Below are positions 7,535 to 16,122 of a stretch of 64,000 nt of DNA, piece after piece. The position numbers and the translations under genes were made by a program. The notes beneath the pieces were generated by a model. The model was given only the letters and a program-made list of their open reading frames with translations. It was not told where the DNA came from and made no database searches. Source of the stretch: Flavobacteriales bacterium (GTDB lineage Bacteria; Bacteroidota; Bacteroidia; UBA10329). The stretch is taken from the NCBI GenBank assembly GCA_016124845.1, contig WGMW01000029.1:1-64000 (forward strand). The letters run 5' to 3'. Numbering within the stretch: the first letter of the stretch is position 1; every line of letters starts with the position of its first letter.

Positions 7535-7565
7535 TTTGATCCATCTTAACACAAACATAAATTTG
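7535..7565 (+). promoter_or_regulatory. Consensus Bacteroidota promoter
   Basis: TTTG at 7535-7538 (-33 element), exactly 19 bp, then TAAATTTG at 7558-7565 (-7 element). This is a full match to the Bacteroidota sigma-ABfr consensus. The leader to the ATG at 7589 would be under 20 nt. Confidence 0.75.
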
Positions 7566-7588
7566 CTCAAACCAACAGTTACATATAG

Positions 7589-8140
7589 ATGGCTTTAGGC
7601 ATCACCTCCATTTTTAAAAAGAAGGTATCTGAAGAGAAGGTGGCCGAACTGTTTGTCAACATCATTTTCAATGCGGTTGATACGAGTTTCGCAGAGGTGG
7701 CCGAACTGTTGAACAACGACCTCAATCTCATTTCCCGCGCTACTATCGATTCTGAGGATCAGGATGACTTCCTGATGGTGGTGATCGCAGGGAATTTTCA
7801 CCTTCTCGACAACTATTTCTTCGAAGGACAGGAAGACCGGATCCGTCAGTTGACGATTGAGAAACTGGCCGCCATCTATGGCGTTGACACCGTGACGATG
7901 CGCTCTGCCATCGACAATATGCTGTCTTATTTCGGCAAGATCAACTACCCGTCAAAGAACACGCATTACGCCATGAGCCGTGCGGTGTTCTACAAATATG
8001 GGTTGAACGATTTCCAAAAAGATTACTTCAAGAACCTGAACACGCCTGATCCGATCCTGCTCAAGAACATCGATGAGATCATGGAGCAGTTCATCATCAA
8101 GTGGGACACGTTCACGGAGAAGTTCCGGATCACCGATTGA
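7589..8140 (+). CDS. Conserved hypothetical cytoplasmic protein
   Basis: The product (183 aa) has no signal peptide, no membrane segment and no cysteine-rich motif; it appears mostly helical and acidic. I do not recognise a family. It has its own consensus promoter just upstream, so it is expressed as a single gene; no terminator is seen after it, only two palindromic repeats. The lack of any motif and the regular pattern of hydrophobic residues suggest an all-alpha protein-interaction or structural role, but nothing specific can be claimed. Confidence 0.7.
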   Translation: MALGITSIFKKKVSEEKVAELFVNIIFNAVDTSFAEVAELLNNDLNLISRATIDSEDQDDFLMVVIAGNFHLLDNYFFEGQEDRIRQLTIEKLAAIYGVDTVTMRSAIDNMLSYFGKINYPSKNTHYAMSRAVFYKYGLNDFQKDYFKNLNTPDPILLKNIDEIMEQFIIKWDTFTEKFRITD

Positions 8141-8159
8141 GTCACCTATAAATCACGTC

Positions 8160-8212
8160 ATGCTGAACTTGTTTCAGCATCCATAAGTTCAGACCCTGAA
8201 ATAAATTCAGGG
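8160..8212. repeat. Two dispersed palindromic repeats, one reaching into lhgO
   Basis: Hairpin 1 is ATGCTGAA/TTCAGCAT (8160-8167, 8173-8180) and hairpin 2 is CCCTGAA/TTCAGGG (8194-8200, 8206-8212). Both belong to sequence types (GTCATGCTGAACTTGTTTCAGC and a CCTGAATTTATTTCAGG-like palindrome) often seen between Bacteroidota genes. The stop codon of lhgO (8207-8209 on the minus strand) lies inside hairpin 2. The pair may act as transcription end signals for both converging genes; no T-run is present. Confidence 0.5.
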
Positions 8213-9448
8213 TGAATCTACCTTATCTTTTAGTGCAAACCGCTCTTCCGCCATTTCACGAATCTGATCGCCAATGGCCAAACTGGCCGTAGCCGCAGGG
8301 CTCGGAGCGTTCAATACATGTAAGGAATTTCCTTTCTGCTCAATGCGGAAATCATCAATCGTATCGCCACCCAATCCGAGCGCCATGGCACGTACTCCTG
8401 CCCTGCCGGGAACAATATCATCCATGGTCAGGTCAGGGATCAATCGTTGCAAGGTTTGTAGGAAAAGTCGCTTGGAAAATGCTCTTCTGTACTCATTCCA
8501 AGCAAAGCCGAAATGGTTGAAAAGCAGATTCCACGTTCCTTTGAATGAAAGCGCCTCAGCCGTGTCACGCAGGTTGAAATCCATCTTGCCATAGCCTTCG
8601 CGCTTAAAGGTGAACACCGCATTCGGGCCGCATTCGATATTCCCGTCCGTCATTCGCGTAAAATGCACGCCCAAGAAGGGGAATTCAGGGTTTGGAACGG
8701 GATAAATAAGGTTTCGGACCTTGTGTTTGGCATGCTCGGCCAGTTCGTAGTAATCGCCACGGAAACCGACAATGGCCATATCCAACTCTACGCCATCCTT
8801 CTTGGCCAATCGGTCTGATTGCAAGCCTCCACAAAAAACCATGTACTTGGCCTGGTAACTTGCCTTATTGGTTCGGATGTTCTTCAGCCCCGCTTCTTCT
8901 TTATATGACAGCACCTCCTCGTTGAAAACAACCTTGCTTTCGTTGTTCAACGACTCCGTAATCTCCAGCATTTTGGCCGTGGCACCCACAAAATCGATGA
9001 TGCCCGTGTACGGCACCCAAATGCCTTTAATGCCGGTACAATGCGGCTCGATCTCTTTGATCTTCTCCGAACCGATGTACTCGATATCGGTCAGGCCGTT
9101 GGCTTTGCCATTGTTGAAGACCTTGTCCATCTGCGGCAACTCCTTCTCTTCCGTGGCCACAATGATCTTTCCGCACACGCCATGCTTCACACCATGCTCC
9201 TTGGCAAAGGCAATGAGCTGGTCTTTGCCTTTCACGCAGTTCTTCGCCTTGTACGAACCCGGCTTGTAGTAAATACCCGAATGGATGACTCCCGAATTGT
9301 GACCAGTCTGATGCGGTGCCGGACGGTTTTCCTTCTCAATAAGTAGCACTTTCAGCTCGGGATATGCCCGCTGAAAACTGTAGGCCGTGGCGGCTCCCAC
9401 AATTCCACCGCCAACGATACAGATGTCAAAAACTTGGTTTTCGGCCAT
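8207..9448 (-). CDS. lhgO: L-2-hydroxyglutarate oxidase / dehydrogenase
   Basis: The product (413 aa, family-typical) is an FAD-dependent DAO-fold enzyme oxidising L-2-hydroxyglutarate to 2-oxoglutarate, a metabolite-repair and lysine/glutarate catabolism step. The Rossmann motif IVGGGIVGAATA is at about 10-21. LhgO-typical residues follow: HQTGHNSGVIHSGIYYKPGS near 47-66, and a C-terminal PGRAGVRAMAL block near 347-357. E. coli LhgO feeds electrons to the membrane quinone pool. The gene lies 9 bp after a DUF819 membrane-protein gene, so the two are probably one operon. Confidence 0.9.
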   Translation of the reverse strand: MAENQVFDICIVGGGIVGAATAYSFQRAYPELKVLLIEKENRPAPHQTGHNSGVIHSGIYYKPGSYKAKNCVKGKDQLIAFAKEHGVKHGVCGKIIVATEEKELPQMDKVFNNGKANGLTDIEYIGSEKIKEIEPHCTGIKGIWVPYTGIIDFVGATAKMLEITESLNNESKVVFNEEVLSYKEEAGLKNIRTNKASYQAKYMVFCGGLQSDRLAKKDGVELDMAIVGFRGDYYELAEHAKHKVRNLIYPVPNPEFPFLGVHFTRMTDGNIECGPNAVFTFKREGYGKMDFNLRDTAEALSFKGTWNLLFNHFGFAWNEYRRAFSKRLFLQTLQRLIPDLTMDDIVPGRAGVRAMALGLGGDTIDDFRIEQKGNSLHVLNAPSPAATASLAIGDQIREMAEERFALKDKVDSP

Positions 9449-9457
9449 GCCGCGAAA

Positions 9458-10618
9458 TTATGGAAACAGCAAATGGAAAATCTCAGCCATTGCCAGACCA
9501 AGGTAGTTGGCAATGGCATAGCCCACCAAACCTGTGGTAAGACCACTTACTACAATGTCCTTGTTCTTTAGCACACTTGCTACAGGTCCGATAAACGCAG
9601 GGCCGAAAATCCCCGCCACGGAAGTGATCAATGTGGTATCTGCATCAATCCTGAAAATCCACGAAAGCAGAAAATGCACGGCAAGCGTTCCAAGGAAAAC
9701 GCAACTCACATACAGCAACACTTCCGGGCTGGCCGCCAACATTTCCTGAATGTTGGAAATGGAACCGATGCCCATGCAGAACACCAGCAGAAAGTATTCT
9801 CCGAACTCGTACGTGCGTGGCAGAAACCGCACCCTTTTAATAAATGACGCACCGATGCTCAATGTGGTGACCGCAAGAATGACCGAAGGCGCGGTGATCT
9901 TGCCGTCTATCAGAATGGAGAACCCGATACTGGCACCGACAATTGCTGCCGAAAGTAGAAATGCCCATGACCACGCCTTGGCCAATGTTTTCTTGGAGGC
10001 CATCCGCTCAACGCGCTGGTAATGGAACGTCTCGTCCCTGTCATGTTTCTCTTTCGGCACGAAGGATGGAAGAAACTTCAACGCGATCTTCTGCGCCACC
10101 GAAAGCAGCAGCAAGAGATAAAGCGCACTCAGAATAAGGTCACATGCGTTGAGCACAATGAATACTTCGTTGGAAATTCCCAAAGCCGTTCCGATGGCCG
10201 CCAAGTTGGGAGTTCCGCCCGTGTACACGCCCACCATCATTCCGCTGAGTTTCCAAACGTCATCCACGCCCATCTCCTGCAAATGGAAGTAGGCCGAAAC
10301 AGCGAAGGAGGAAACGAGTACCGCCACCACGGCCAATCCGAACGATTTGGCCGTTTGCTTGGCGTATTTGAGCCACGCCATAAACCGCGTGGAAAGCAGC
10401 ATGAGCGAAATGGCCAGCGGCACCATGGCCTCTGCCACGGTTTGGCTCAGTTCGGTATTTACGGGCGAATTGGGCAAGTTTCCAACAATCAGCCCAACCG
10501 CGTAGCACAGGATGACCGGCCCGACCATTCCGGCCAGTTTGTTCCGCTTCACGATCTCGATAACGATGATCGGAAACGCCAGCATGACCAGGATCTGAAT
10601 GATGGACACCAAAGACAT
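9458..10618 (-). CDS. DUF819 family membrane protein, putative transporter
   Basis: The product (386 aa) has ten or more hydrophobic segments and the GVYTGGTPNLAAIG motif in the middle, characteristic of DUF819 (PF05684, YjcL-like). The two-half architecture with a Gly-rich loop in each half (second: GIFGPAFIGPVASV) resembles ion-coupled carboxylate transporters. I start it at ATG 10618 (MSLVSII...), because the 15-residue extension to 10663 is Cys/Arg rich and not membrane-like. It is upstream of and probably co-transcribed with lhgO. A role in moving 2-hydroxyglutarate or a related dicarboxylate is a guess from that pairing. Confidence 0.82.
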   Translation of the reverse strand: MSLVSIIQILVMLAFPIIVIEIVKRNKLAGMVGPVILCYAVGLIVGNLPNSPVNTELSQTVAEAMVPLAISLMLLSTRFMAWLKYAKQTAKSFGLAVVAVLVSSFAVSAYFHLQEMGVDDVWKLSGMMVGVYTGGTPNLAAIGTALGISNEVFIVLNACDLILSALYLLLLLSVAQKIALKFLPSFVPKEKHDRDETFHYQRVERMASKKTLAKAWSWAFLLSAAIVGASIGFSILIDGKITAPSVILAVTTLSIGASFIKRVRFLPRTYEFGEYFLLVFCMGIGSISNIQEMLAASPEVLLYVSCVFLGTLAVHFLLSWIFRIDADTTLITSVAGIFGPAFIGPVASVLKNKDIVVSGLTTGLVGYAIANYLGLAMAEIFHLLFP

Positions 10619-10719
10619 ATTTCGAAAATAATCAGCGCAAACAAACCTGCAACGGCACATCAAAAAGAGTTATCCATACCACCGAACAGCTGGATTGTAC
10701 TTACTTTGATGCACCAAGC

Positions 10720-11748
10720 ATGAGCGTCAACCAACGGATAAAAAATGCCTTTTGGCACATTTCTGATGAGGTTTTCAAACCGCTTCATCTCAAGGAGATT
10801 AAGCCTTTTGAAAAGGAAGTTGTGGCCTTTGAGGATTCGCGTGTGAGTGATGCGGTGAAGTACCACAACGAGAAATGGTTTCACACGGAAATGGTGGTGA
10901 AAGCGAAGAATGCAACGGTGGAGCCGCAGTACGGCTACGCTGTTCACGGACTTCAGACCATCATTGGTGCAAGCATCCGCACGCGCAATAACCTTCCATC
11001 GCCCATTCCTATGTTGAAGGCCGTTTTGGGAAACAAAAAGAAACTGAAAAAGGCCATCCTTTTTGACGGAAGCATGGGCATCAACTACTTCCATTTTCTG
11101 TCGGATGTGCTGCACAAGATGTACCTGTTGGAAGAATACACGACCATCGACTGTCCCGTTCTGGTCGGTCAGGCCGTGTGGACAAAGCCGTTCTTCCAAT
11201 TCTTCATTAACGAAACGGAACTGAGCAAATTCGATTGGCAGCCGATAACCGAACCTGTGCAGGCAGAAGAGCTTTGGATCGCGCGTCCACTCCCTTACGG
11301 AAAGGAATATTGGCTAAGGACAAAACGGCTTTTCATTCCTGAGGATCAGCCGCTGAACGAAAGAAAGGCCATCTTCATCAATCGGACCGGAACGCGGCAT
11401 ATCACCAATTTTGATGCGATTGAACCGATCCTTCAAAAACATGGCGTTTTGGTGGTCGACCCTGGTTCAATGAACGTCAGACAGCAGGCCGAACTATACA
11501 ATTCCGCCACACACATCATTGGAATTCACGGGGCCGGAATGACCAATGTCGTCTTCAGCAATCACCAAAAAGTGAAGGTTCTTGAACTCTGCTCGAATAA
11601 CCGCATCGGTACGCAGTATTACTGGCTTTGCACCGCTCTCGGAATCAACTGGGACATGGTGCTTGGAAGCGAGGCCAATGCCGACCAATCTTTTGAGTTG
11701 GATGCGGATGCGTTTGAGAGACGGTTGGCGGAACTTCTCGCTAACTGA
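10720..11748 (+). CDS. Glycosyltransferase family 61 (DUF563) protein
   Basis: The product (342 aa) belongs to the GT61/DUF563 family (PF04577), which transfers pentose or hexose sugars from nucleotide donors. The C-terminal signature [14 protein letters not shown] is near 265-278, and [17 protein letters not shown] lies near 112-128 as in other members. No signal peptide; cytoplasmic. It stands alone, transcribed away from the DUF819/lhgO operon, and overlaps the 3' end of hemE by 8 bp tail to tail. The likely role is in making a cell-surface polysaccharide; the acceptor is unknown. Confidence 0.85.
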   Translation: MSVNQRIKNAFWHISDEVFKPLHLKEIKPFEKEVVAFEDSRVSDAVKYHNEKWFHTEMVVKAKNATVEPQYGYAVHGLQTIIGASIRTRNNLPSPIPMLKAVLGNKKKLKKAILFDGSMGINYFHFLSDVLHKMYLLEEYTTIDCPVLVGQAVWTKPFFQFFINETELSKFDWQPITEPVQAEELWIARPLPYGKEYWLRTKRLFIPEDQPLNERKAIFINRTGTRHITNFDAIEPILQKHGVLVVDPGSMNVRQQAELYNSATHIIGIHGAGMTNVVFSNHQKVKVLELCSNNRIGTQYYWLCTALGINWDMVLGSEANADQSFELDADAFERRLAELLAN

Positions 11749-12766
11749 AATGGTATTCCTTCACCGTATCAACGAACAATTTCACTTTTAGTGGGTCGAT
11801 GTCGGGATAAACTCCGTGGCCAAGATTGGCGATATGACGCTGCGGCCCAAAGGATTTAAGCATCGCCTGCGTTTCGGCAACAATCATTTCATCCTCCGCA
11901 TATAGCACGCATGGATCGAGGTTTCCTTGAAGCGTTTTGTTTGGCCCGATCAAGGCGCGGCTTTCCGCTGCATCCATGTTCCAATCCAACCCAATGGTAT
12001 GGCAATTGAGTTCGCCCAATTCCTTACGGACGAAATATGCGCCTTTGGCGAATACCGTTATCGGCACTTCATCAATAGCATCACAGATCTGCGAAATATA
12101 TCGCAAGGCAAACTCGCGGTATTGATCGGGACTTAGAATTCCTGCCCAACTATCGAAGATCTGAACCATGTCGGCACCCGCAGCAATCTGACCTTTCAGA
12201 TAATTGATGGTACTCAGCGTGATCTTCTCCAACAATTGATGTGACAATTTCGGTTGGGTGTAAAGGAATTTCTTGGCCTTTGAGAAGGTCTTGGAACCAC
12301 TTCCCTCTATCATGTAGCTGAAGATTGTCCAAGGCGCACCCGCAAAACCGATCAGTGGCACGCGACCACCCAACTCTTTCTTGGTGAGTGAAATCGCATC
12401 AATCGTATAACGGACATCATTCGCTTCGGCAACTTTCAGTTTTTCAATGTCGGATGCTGACGAAACCGTTTTCTCAAACCACGGACCACGCTTCTCCACC
12501 ATTTCATACGGCAAGCCCATACCTTCAGGAATAACCAGAATATCGGAGAAGATGATGGCCGCATCCACGCCCAGGTGGTCAACTGGTTGAATGGTGACCT
12601 CACATGCAAACTCTGGACTTTCGACCAATTCTTTGAAGCCGCCCATCTTAGCACGGACCTCGCGGTATTCGGGCAAAATCCGCCCTGCTTGACGCATGAG
12701 CCAAACAGGCGTTCTCTCCACTTTTTCTCCTCGCGCTGCGCGCAGAATCAGGTCATTTTTCAGCAT
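11741..12766 (-). CDS. hemE: Uroporphyrinogen decarboxylase
   Basis: HemE (341 aa, normal length) decarboxylates uroporphyrinogen III to coproporphyrinogen III in haem synthesis. The N-terminal signature [16 protein letters not shown] is at 21-36, the [14 protein letters not shown] block with the catalytic Asp near 70-83, and [13 protein letters not shown] near 140-152. No other haem gene is adjacent. The -7 element TAGCTTTG ends four bases before the ATG, so the mRNA may be leaderless. The 3' end overlaps the convergent GT61 gene by 8 bp. Confidence 0.95.
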   Translation of the reverse strand: MLKNDLILRAARGEKVERTPVWLMRQAGRILPEYREVRAKMGGFKELVESPEFACEVTIQPVDHLGVDAAIIFSDILVIPEGMGLPYEMVEKRGPWFEKTVSSASDIEKLKVAEANDVRYTIDAISLTKKELGGRVPLIGFAGAPWTIFSYMIEGSGSKTFSKAKKFLYTQPKLSHQLLEKITLSTINYLKGQIAAGADMVQIFDSWAGILSPDQYREFALRYISQICDAIDEVPITVFAKGAYFVRKELGELNCHTIGLDWNMDAAESRALIGPNKTLQGNLDPCVLYAEDEMIVAETQAMLKSFGPQRHIANLGHGVYPDIDPLKVKLFVDTVKEYHFS

Positions 12767-12770
12767 GAGG

Positions 12771-12778
12771 CAAAGCTA
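12771..12778 (-). promoter_or_regulatory. -7 promoter element of hemE
   Basis: TAGCTTTG on the minus strand matches TAnnTTTG exactly; its last base is four bases from the hemE ATG. No TTTG is seen at the expected -33 distance. Confidence 0.45.
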
Positions 12779-12879
12779 ATCCTCACAATCGGAAAAACAG
12801 AATTTGACAGAGATATGACCTGCCAAAAAACTCACTCGCCTTCACAGGTAGGTTTGAAATGTCTTCAAACAATACCGCC

Positions 12880-14073
12880 TCACTCCAATTTGAAAAAGAT
12901 CGGTAGCACCATCTGAACACTCACCTTCTTACCATTCTGCATACCAGCGGTCCAATTAGGCATCTCAGATATTACACGTACGGCTTCGGCATCAAGGTCA
13001 TCCCTAACTCCTCGCACAACCTCTATTTGTCCAACCTTGCCCGTCTTATCAACCACAAACTGAACGAAGACCTTTCCTGAAACACTATCAGCCTTGGCAC
13101 TTTCAGGGTATTTGATGGATGTCATCATATAGCTCATCATTTCCTGCATCCCGCCTGGGAATTCAGGCATAACGTCCGCAGTCTTGTACACTTCTTCTGC
13201 TTGTTCCTGCACCGCATCAACAGGTGTTTCCGTGCAAGCGGCCATCAACCCGATGACAGCCAATAGTGGCAAGGCGATGAGATAACGCATGCCACCCCAT
13301 TTCGATGATTTTTCTGAATATATCATGTTTACTCGTTTTTTAAGATCATTTGAATTATTGAAACTGTTCGCAAATGAAAGTTCTGACGGTAGCTGAAACA
13401 GTTGATCCAATTGAACCTTAACGTAGTGCTCCTTCGATGAGGATATATATGTGAGAGCATCTGCCTGATACTCGTGGATTTCCTGAATGGCACGCTGATA
13501 AAAGACCAGCAGCGGATTGAACCAGAAGACGATGCGCAGCAATTGAAGCCACAGCACATCATACGAATGACCGAGCCGAACATGCGCCAGCTCATGATTC
13601 AGAATAACTTCTTGGTGATGAACCGATAATTTCTTCGGCAGATGAATGCATGAGAGAAATGAAAACGGCCCAGCCGAATCGGAACGGGAAACCCGTGTAC
13701 CGTTTATCGTCTCCGTTTCGGCATTTCGGAACAATAGGATGATCGAAACCATTCCCCGAACGAAAAACAACAACGAGACAATAACACCTGTCAAGTACAG
13801 ATACAATGGCCAGTTAAAGGATTCCGTTGCCAACGGTGCATTCGCAAATGGCTGGCTGAAATCAATTGTAGGGAGTTGCACGCCCAACACCACTTCCTGT
13901 GTTTCGGTACTGAAAGGCAACAGCGGCACAAGCAGCGAAACCACTGATCCGATAAGCAAAAAACCCCTGTTGATGCCATGAAACGTAGTGCGTTGCAGCA
14001 GCATCCGATAGCTGAGCAATACAGCTATTAGCGTCAGGTTGCTTATTAATATGTATCGCACAAATTCTTCCAT
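12880..14073 (-). CDS. BlaR1/MecR1-type M56 peptidase with TonB C-terminal domain
   Basis: The product (397 aa) is a membrane M56 metallopeptidase sensor. Hydrophobic segments lie near 6-24, 38-55, 91-113 and 270-288. The zinc motif HELAH is at 160-164, with IHEYQADA supplying a further acidic ligand. Instead of the beta-lactam sensor of classical BlaR1, the periplasmic part (about 295-397) is a TonB_C-like domain with a PEFPGGMQEMMSYM linker and GKVFVQFVVDKTGKV. This fusion is common in Bacteroidota. By analogy it perceives an envelope signal and cleaves the BlaI-type repressor encoded just upstream (gap 16 bp). The signal is unknown; nothing resembling a penicillin-binding domain is present. 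Confidence 0.88.
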   Translation of the reverse strand: MEEFVRYILISNLTLIAVLLSYRMLLQRTTFHGINRGFLLIGSVVSLLVPLLPFSTETQEVVLGVQLPTIDFSQPFANAPLATESFNWPLYLYLTGVIVSLLFFVRGMVSIILLFRNAETETINGTRVSRSDSAGPFSFLSCIHLPKKLSVHHQEVILNHELAHVRLGHSYDVLWLQLLRIVFWFNPLLVFYQRAIQEIHEYQADALTYISSSKEHYVKVQLDQLFQLPSELSFANSFNNSNDLKKRVNMIYSEKSSKWGGMRYLIALPLLAVIGLMAACTETPVDAVQEQAEEVYKTADVMPEFPGGMQEMMSYMMTSIKYPESAKADSVSGKVFVQFVVDKTGKVGQIEVVRGVRDDLDAEAVRVISEMPNWTAGMQNGKKVSVQMVLPIFFKLE

Positions 14074-14089
14074 GGCGTGCTCAATACTG

Positions 14090-14461
14090 TTACGGGTTCT
14101 GCGCTTTCTTCGCCTCGATCACCTTCATCAACTCATCCATTTCCTTAACGGTGAGGTCGTTATCCTTCACAAAAAATGAAACCAGATTCTTGAACGAACC
14201 CCCGAAATAGTTGTCCACCAACTGATCGGCCGTGTGCTTCGAATACTCGTCCTTGCTCACCAATGGGAAATACTGATGCGTTTTCCCGAACGCCTTGTGG
14301 TCCACAAACTCCTTCTTTTCCAGAATTCGGATGATGGTACTGATGGTATTATACGCAGGTTTCGGCTCTGGAAACTCCTCCATCACATCCTTTACGAATG
14401 CCTTTCCGAGTTTCCAGAGCGCTTGCATCACCTGTTCTTCAGCCTTTGTCAGATCTTTCAT
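14090..14461 (-). CDS. BlaI/MecI/CopY-family transcriptional repressor
   Basis: The product (123 aa) has a winged-helix N-terminus (LTKAEEQVMQALW at 4-16, AYNTISTIIRILEKK near 35-49) and a helical dimerisation tail. BlaI proteins bind paired dyads as dimers and are inactivated by proteolysis from the partner M56 peptidase, whose gene follows directly. Two aactaN6tagtt dyads cover the promoter, so autorepression is very likely. The start is fixed by family alignment (MKDLTKAEE); the -7 element lies only four bases in front of it. Confidence 0.9.
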   Translation of the reverse strand: MKDLTKAEEQVMQALWKLGKAFVKDVMEEFPEPKPAYNTISTIIRILEKKEFVDHKAFGKTHQYFPLVSKDEYSKHTADQLVDNYFGGSFKNLVSFFVKDNDLTVKEMDELMKVIEAKKAQNP

Positions 14462-14465
14462 GCAA

Positions 14466-14508
14466 CAAATATAACTATATTTTTAGTTATACAACTATTT
14501 ATTTAGTT
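14466..14508 (-). promoter_or_regulatory. blaI-type promoter with two repressor dyads
   Basis: On the minus strand TATATTTG (14473-14466) matches the -7 consensus, with GTTG 18 bp further upstream (14495-14492) as a 3-of-4 -33 element. Two dyads with the same spacing overlap it: AACTA-N6-TAGTT at 14473-14488 (extended to ATAACTA/TAGTTAT, 14471-14490) and again at 14493-14508. They are 20 bp apart, two helical turns. This is the arrangement expected for two cooperating BlaI dimers. Confidence 0.65.
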
Positions 14509-14553
14509 TTTCGAATGGAAGCACTTTCAAAAGCCTGATTCAGACTCAGATTT

Positions 14554-16059
14554 TCACCGTTCCCAATGCCCCTGACCAGAAAGAACGGTGAACCGTTTGG
14601 CCATTCGCTGTTTGATGGTCTGCTTTTTAATCGGCACGAACCATATTTCCGCTACCGATTTTTCCTGCGTCACTTCCAACGTGAAATAGCCGTGGCTTCC
14701 GAACTCTTCCCAGCGGTGATGCGGATTTGCTCCCATGCTCCAACTTCTTACCAACGGCAACAAAAAACCAGGCACGCCCGATTCCTTCATGTTGATGCGG
14801 CTGATGCTCGGACCTGTGATCTCCACACCCACCGAGCCTTCGCCCGTGCGTTTGTTGTATTCGGTTTTGCAGGTCGGCCAGCCCGTCATATCCATCACAA
14901 ACGTCATGTGGATATCGCCCGTCAAGACAACGGTATTCTTCAGGTCATTCTCCTTCAGAAAATCATAGAATCGCTGGCGGTCTTCGGGATAACCGTTCCA
15001 GTTTCCTGTGTCGAAAACGCGGCCGTTTCCATTCTGCTTCCGCATGAAACTTGGCGTGTCCTCACTCAGCCAATCGGTCATCATTTCCTGATTGCCTATC
15101 AACTGCCAATGCGCATCTGAGCTTTTCAGTTGTTCCTTCAGCCAGTCAAATTGGGCTTCTCCCAGCACCGATTTCTTCCCTTCCGCAAACTCCGTCTTTC
15201 CACGATAGTAGAACATATCGATCATGTGCAATTCGGCCAATTTTCCGAAACGGAAACTGCGATAGATCTGCTCTGGATGCAACGGATCCATCATCCGAAC
15301 AGGCACATATTCGTAAAATACCTCGATGGCATCGGATGTTTTTGCCTTATCGGGCAGGTCGATATCGTGGTTGTCCCATTCCGCGATCCACGTCTTTTCC
15401 TGTCGCGCCTTGCGCAGATCGGCATCCATCAGATAGTATTTGTGGCGTTCGCGCCAACCTTCCTTATCCTTCACATCTTCCTGCGGGAAAGAAGGCATGC
15501 GATTCAGCTGTCTGCTGTCGGGATAATCGTACACGTAATCGCCCAAATGCACCACAAAATCCACATCCTCGCGCTCTGCAATCCGCGCGTAGGCGTTGAA
15601 AAATCCAGCCCAAATGCTGGAACACGAAACAACCGCCAACTTCAGTTTGCCCACATTTTCCTGTGGCAGCGTTCGCGCCTTTCCAATGGCAGAAACTTCT
15701 CCGTTTTCGGAAATGAAGCGGTAGAAATACCTCCCGCCAGGTTGCAGGCCTGCGGCATCAACCCGAACGCAATGATCATGCATCTCGATGGCCGAAGCGC
15801 TTCCTTCAGAAACAATGCTGCTGAAAAGGCTGTCTTCCGAAACCTGCCAAGTTACCTGCACGATGGCCGTTCTACGTGATGGAACGACCTTGGTCCAAAG
15901 CATCACGCGGTCGGTCATCGGGTCGCCAGATGCCACGCCATAGACGAATGGTGCATGCAGCGTATCGCCAAACATATTGGCAGGATAGCCGTGTTGCGCG
16001 AAGGTGTTGGTGGCAGATACCAGCAATCCAACCAAAAGAAGTCCACGAAACCACTTCAT
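14554..16059 (-). CDS. PhoD-like alkaline phosphatase / phosphodiesterase
   Basis: The product (501 aa) is of the PhoD family (PF09423), Ca/Fe-dependent phosphatases of phosphomonoesters and diesters. The signal peptide at 1-20 (NTFA-Q) is a Sec-type one without a twin-arginine motif, unlike classical Tat-exported PhoD. An Ig-like N-terminal PhoD_N domain (YGVASGDPMTDRVMLWTK, near 36-53) precedes the metallophosphatase core with VVHLGDYVYDYP, WDNHDI, GNQEMM and VVLTGDIHMTF. ATG 16059 starts the signal peptide; the open frame upstream (to 16413) overlaps the divergent SDR gene and is not coding. The gene is monocistronic. It probably scavenges phosphate in the periplasm. Confidence 0.9.
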   Translation of the reverse strand: MKWFRGLLLVGLLVSATNTFAQHGYPANMFGDTLHAPFVYGVASGDPMTDRVMLWTKVVPSRRTAIVQVTWQVSEDSLFSSIVSEGSASAIEMHDHCVRVDAAGLQPGGRYFYRFISENGEVSAIGKARTLPQENVGKLKLAVVSCSSIWAGFFNAYARIAEREDVDFVVHLGDYVYDYPDSRQLNRMPSFPQEDVKDKEGWRERHKYYLMDADLRKARQEKTWIAEWDNHDIDLPDKAKTSDAIEVFYEYVPVRMMDPLHPEQIYRSFRFGKLAELHMIDMFYYRGKTEFAEGKKSVLGEAQFDWLKEQLKSSDAHWQLIGNQEMMTDWLSEDTPSFMRKQNGNGRVFDTGNWNGYPEDRQRFYDFLKENDLKNTVVLTGDIHMTFVMDMTGWPTCKTEYNKRTGEGSVGVEITGPSISRINMKESGVPGFLLPLVRSWSMGANPHHRWEEFGSHGYFTLEVTQEKSVAEIWFVPIKKQTIKQRMAKRFTVLSGQGHWER

Positions 16060-16122
16060 GCCGCGCAAGTTAGTTTTTTGGCTATCGCGATTCGGAATTT
16101 CACGAAATCGTAATTTGCCAGC

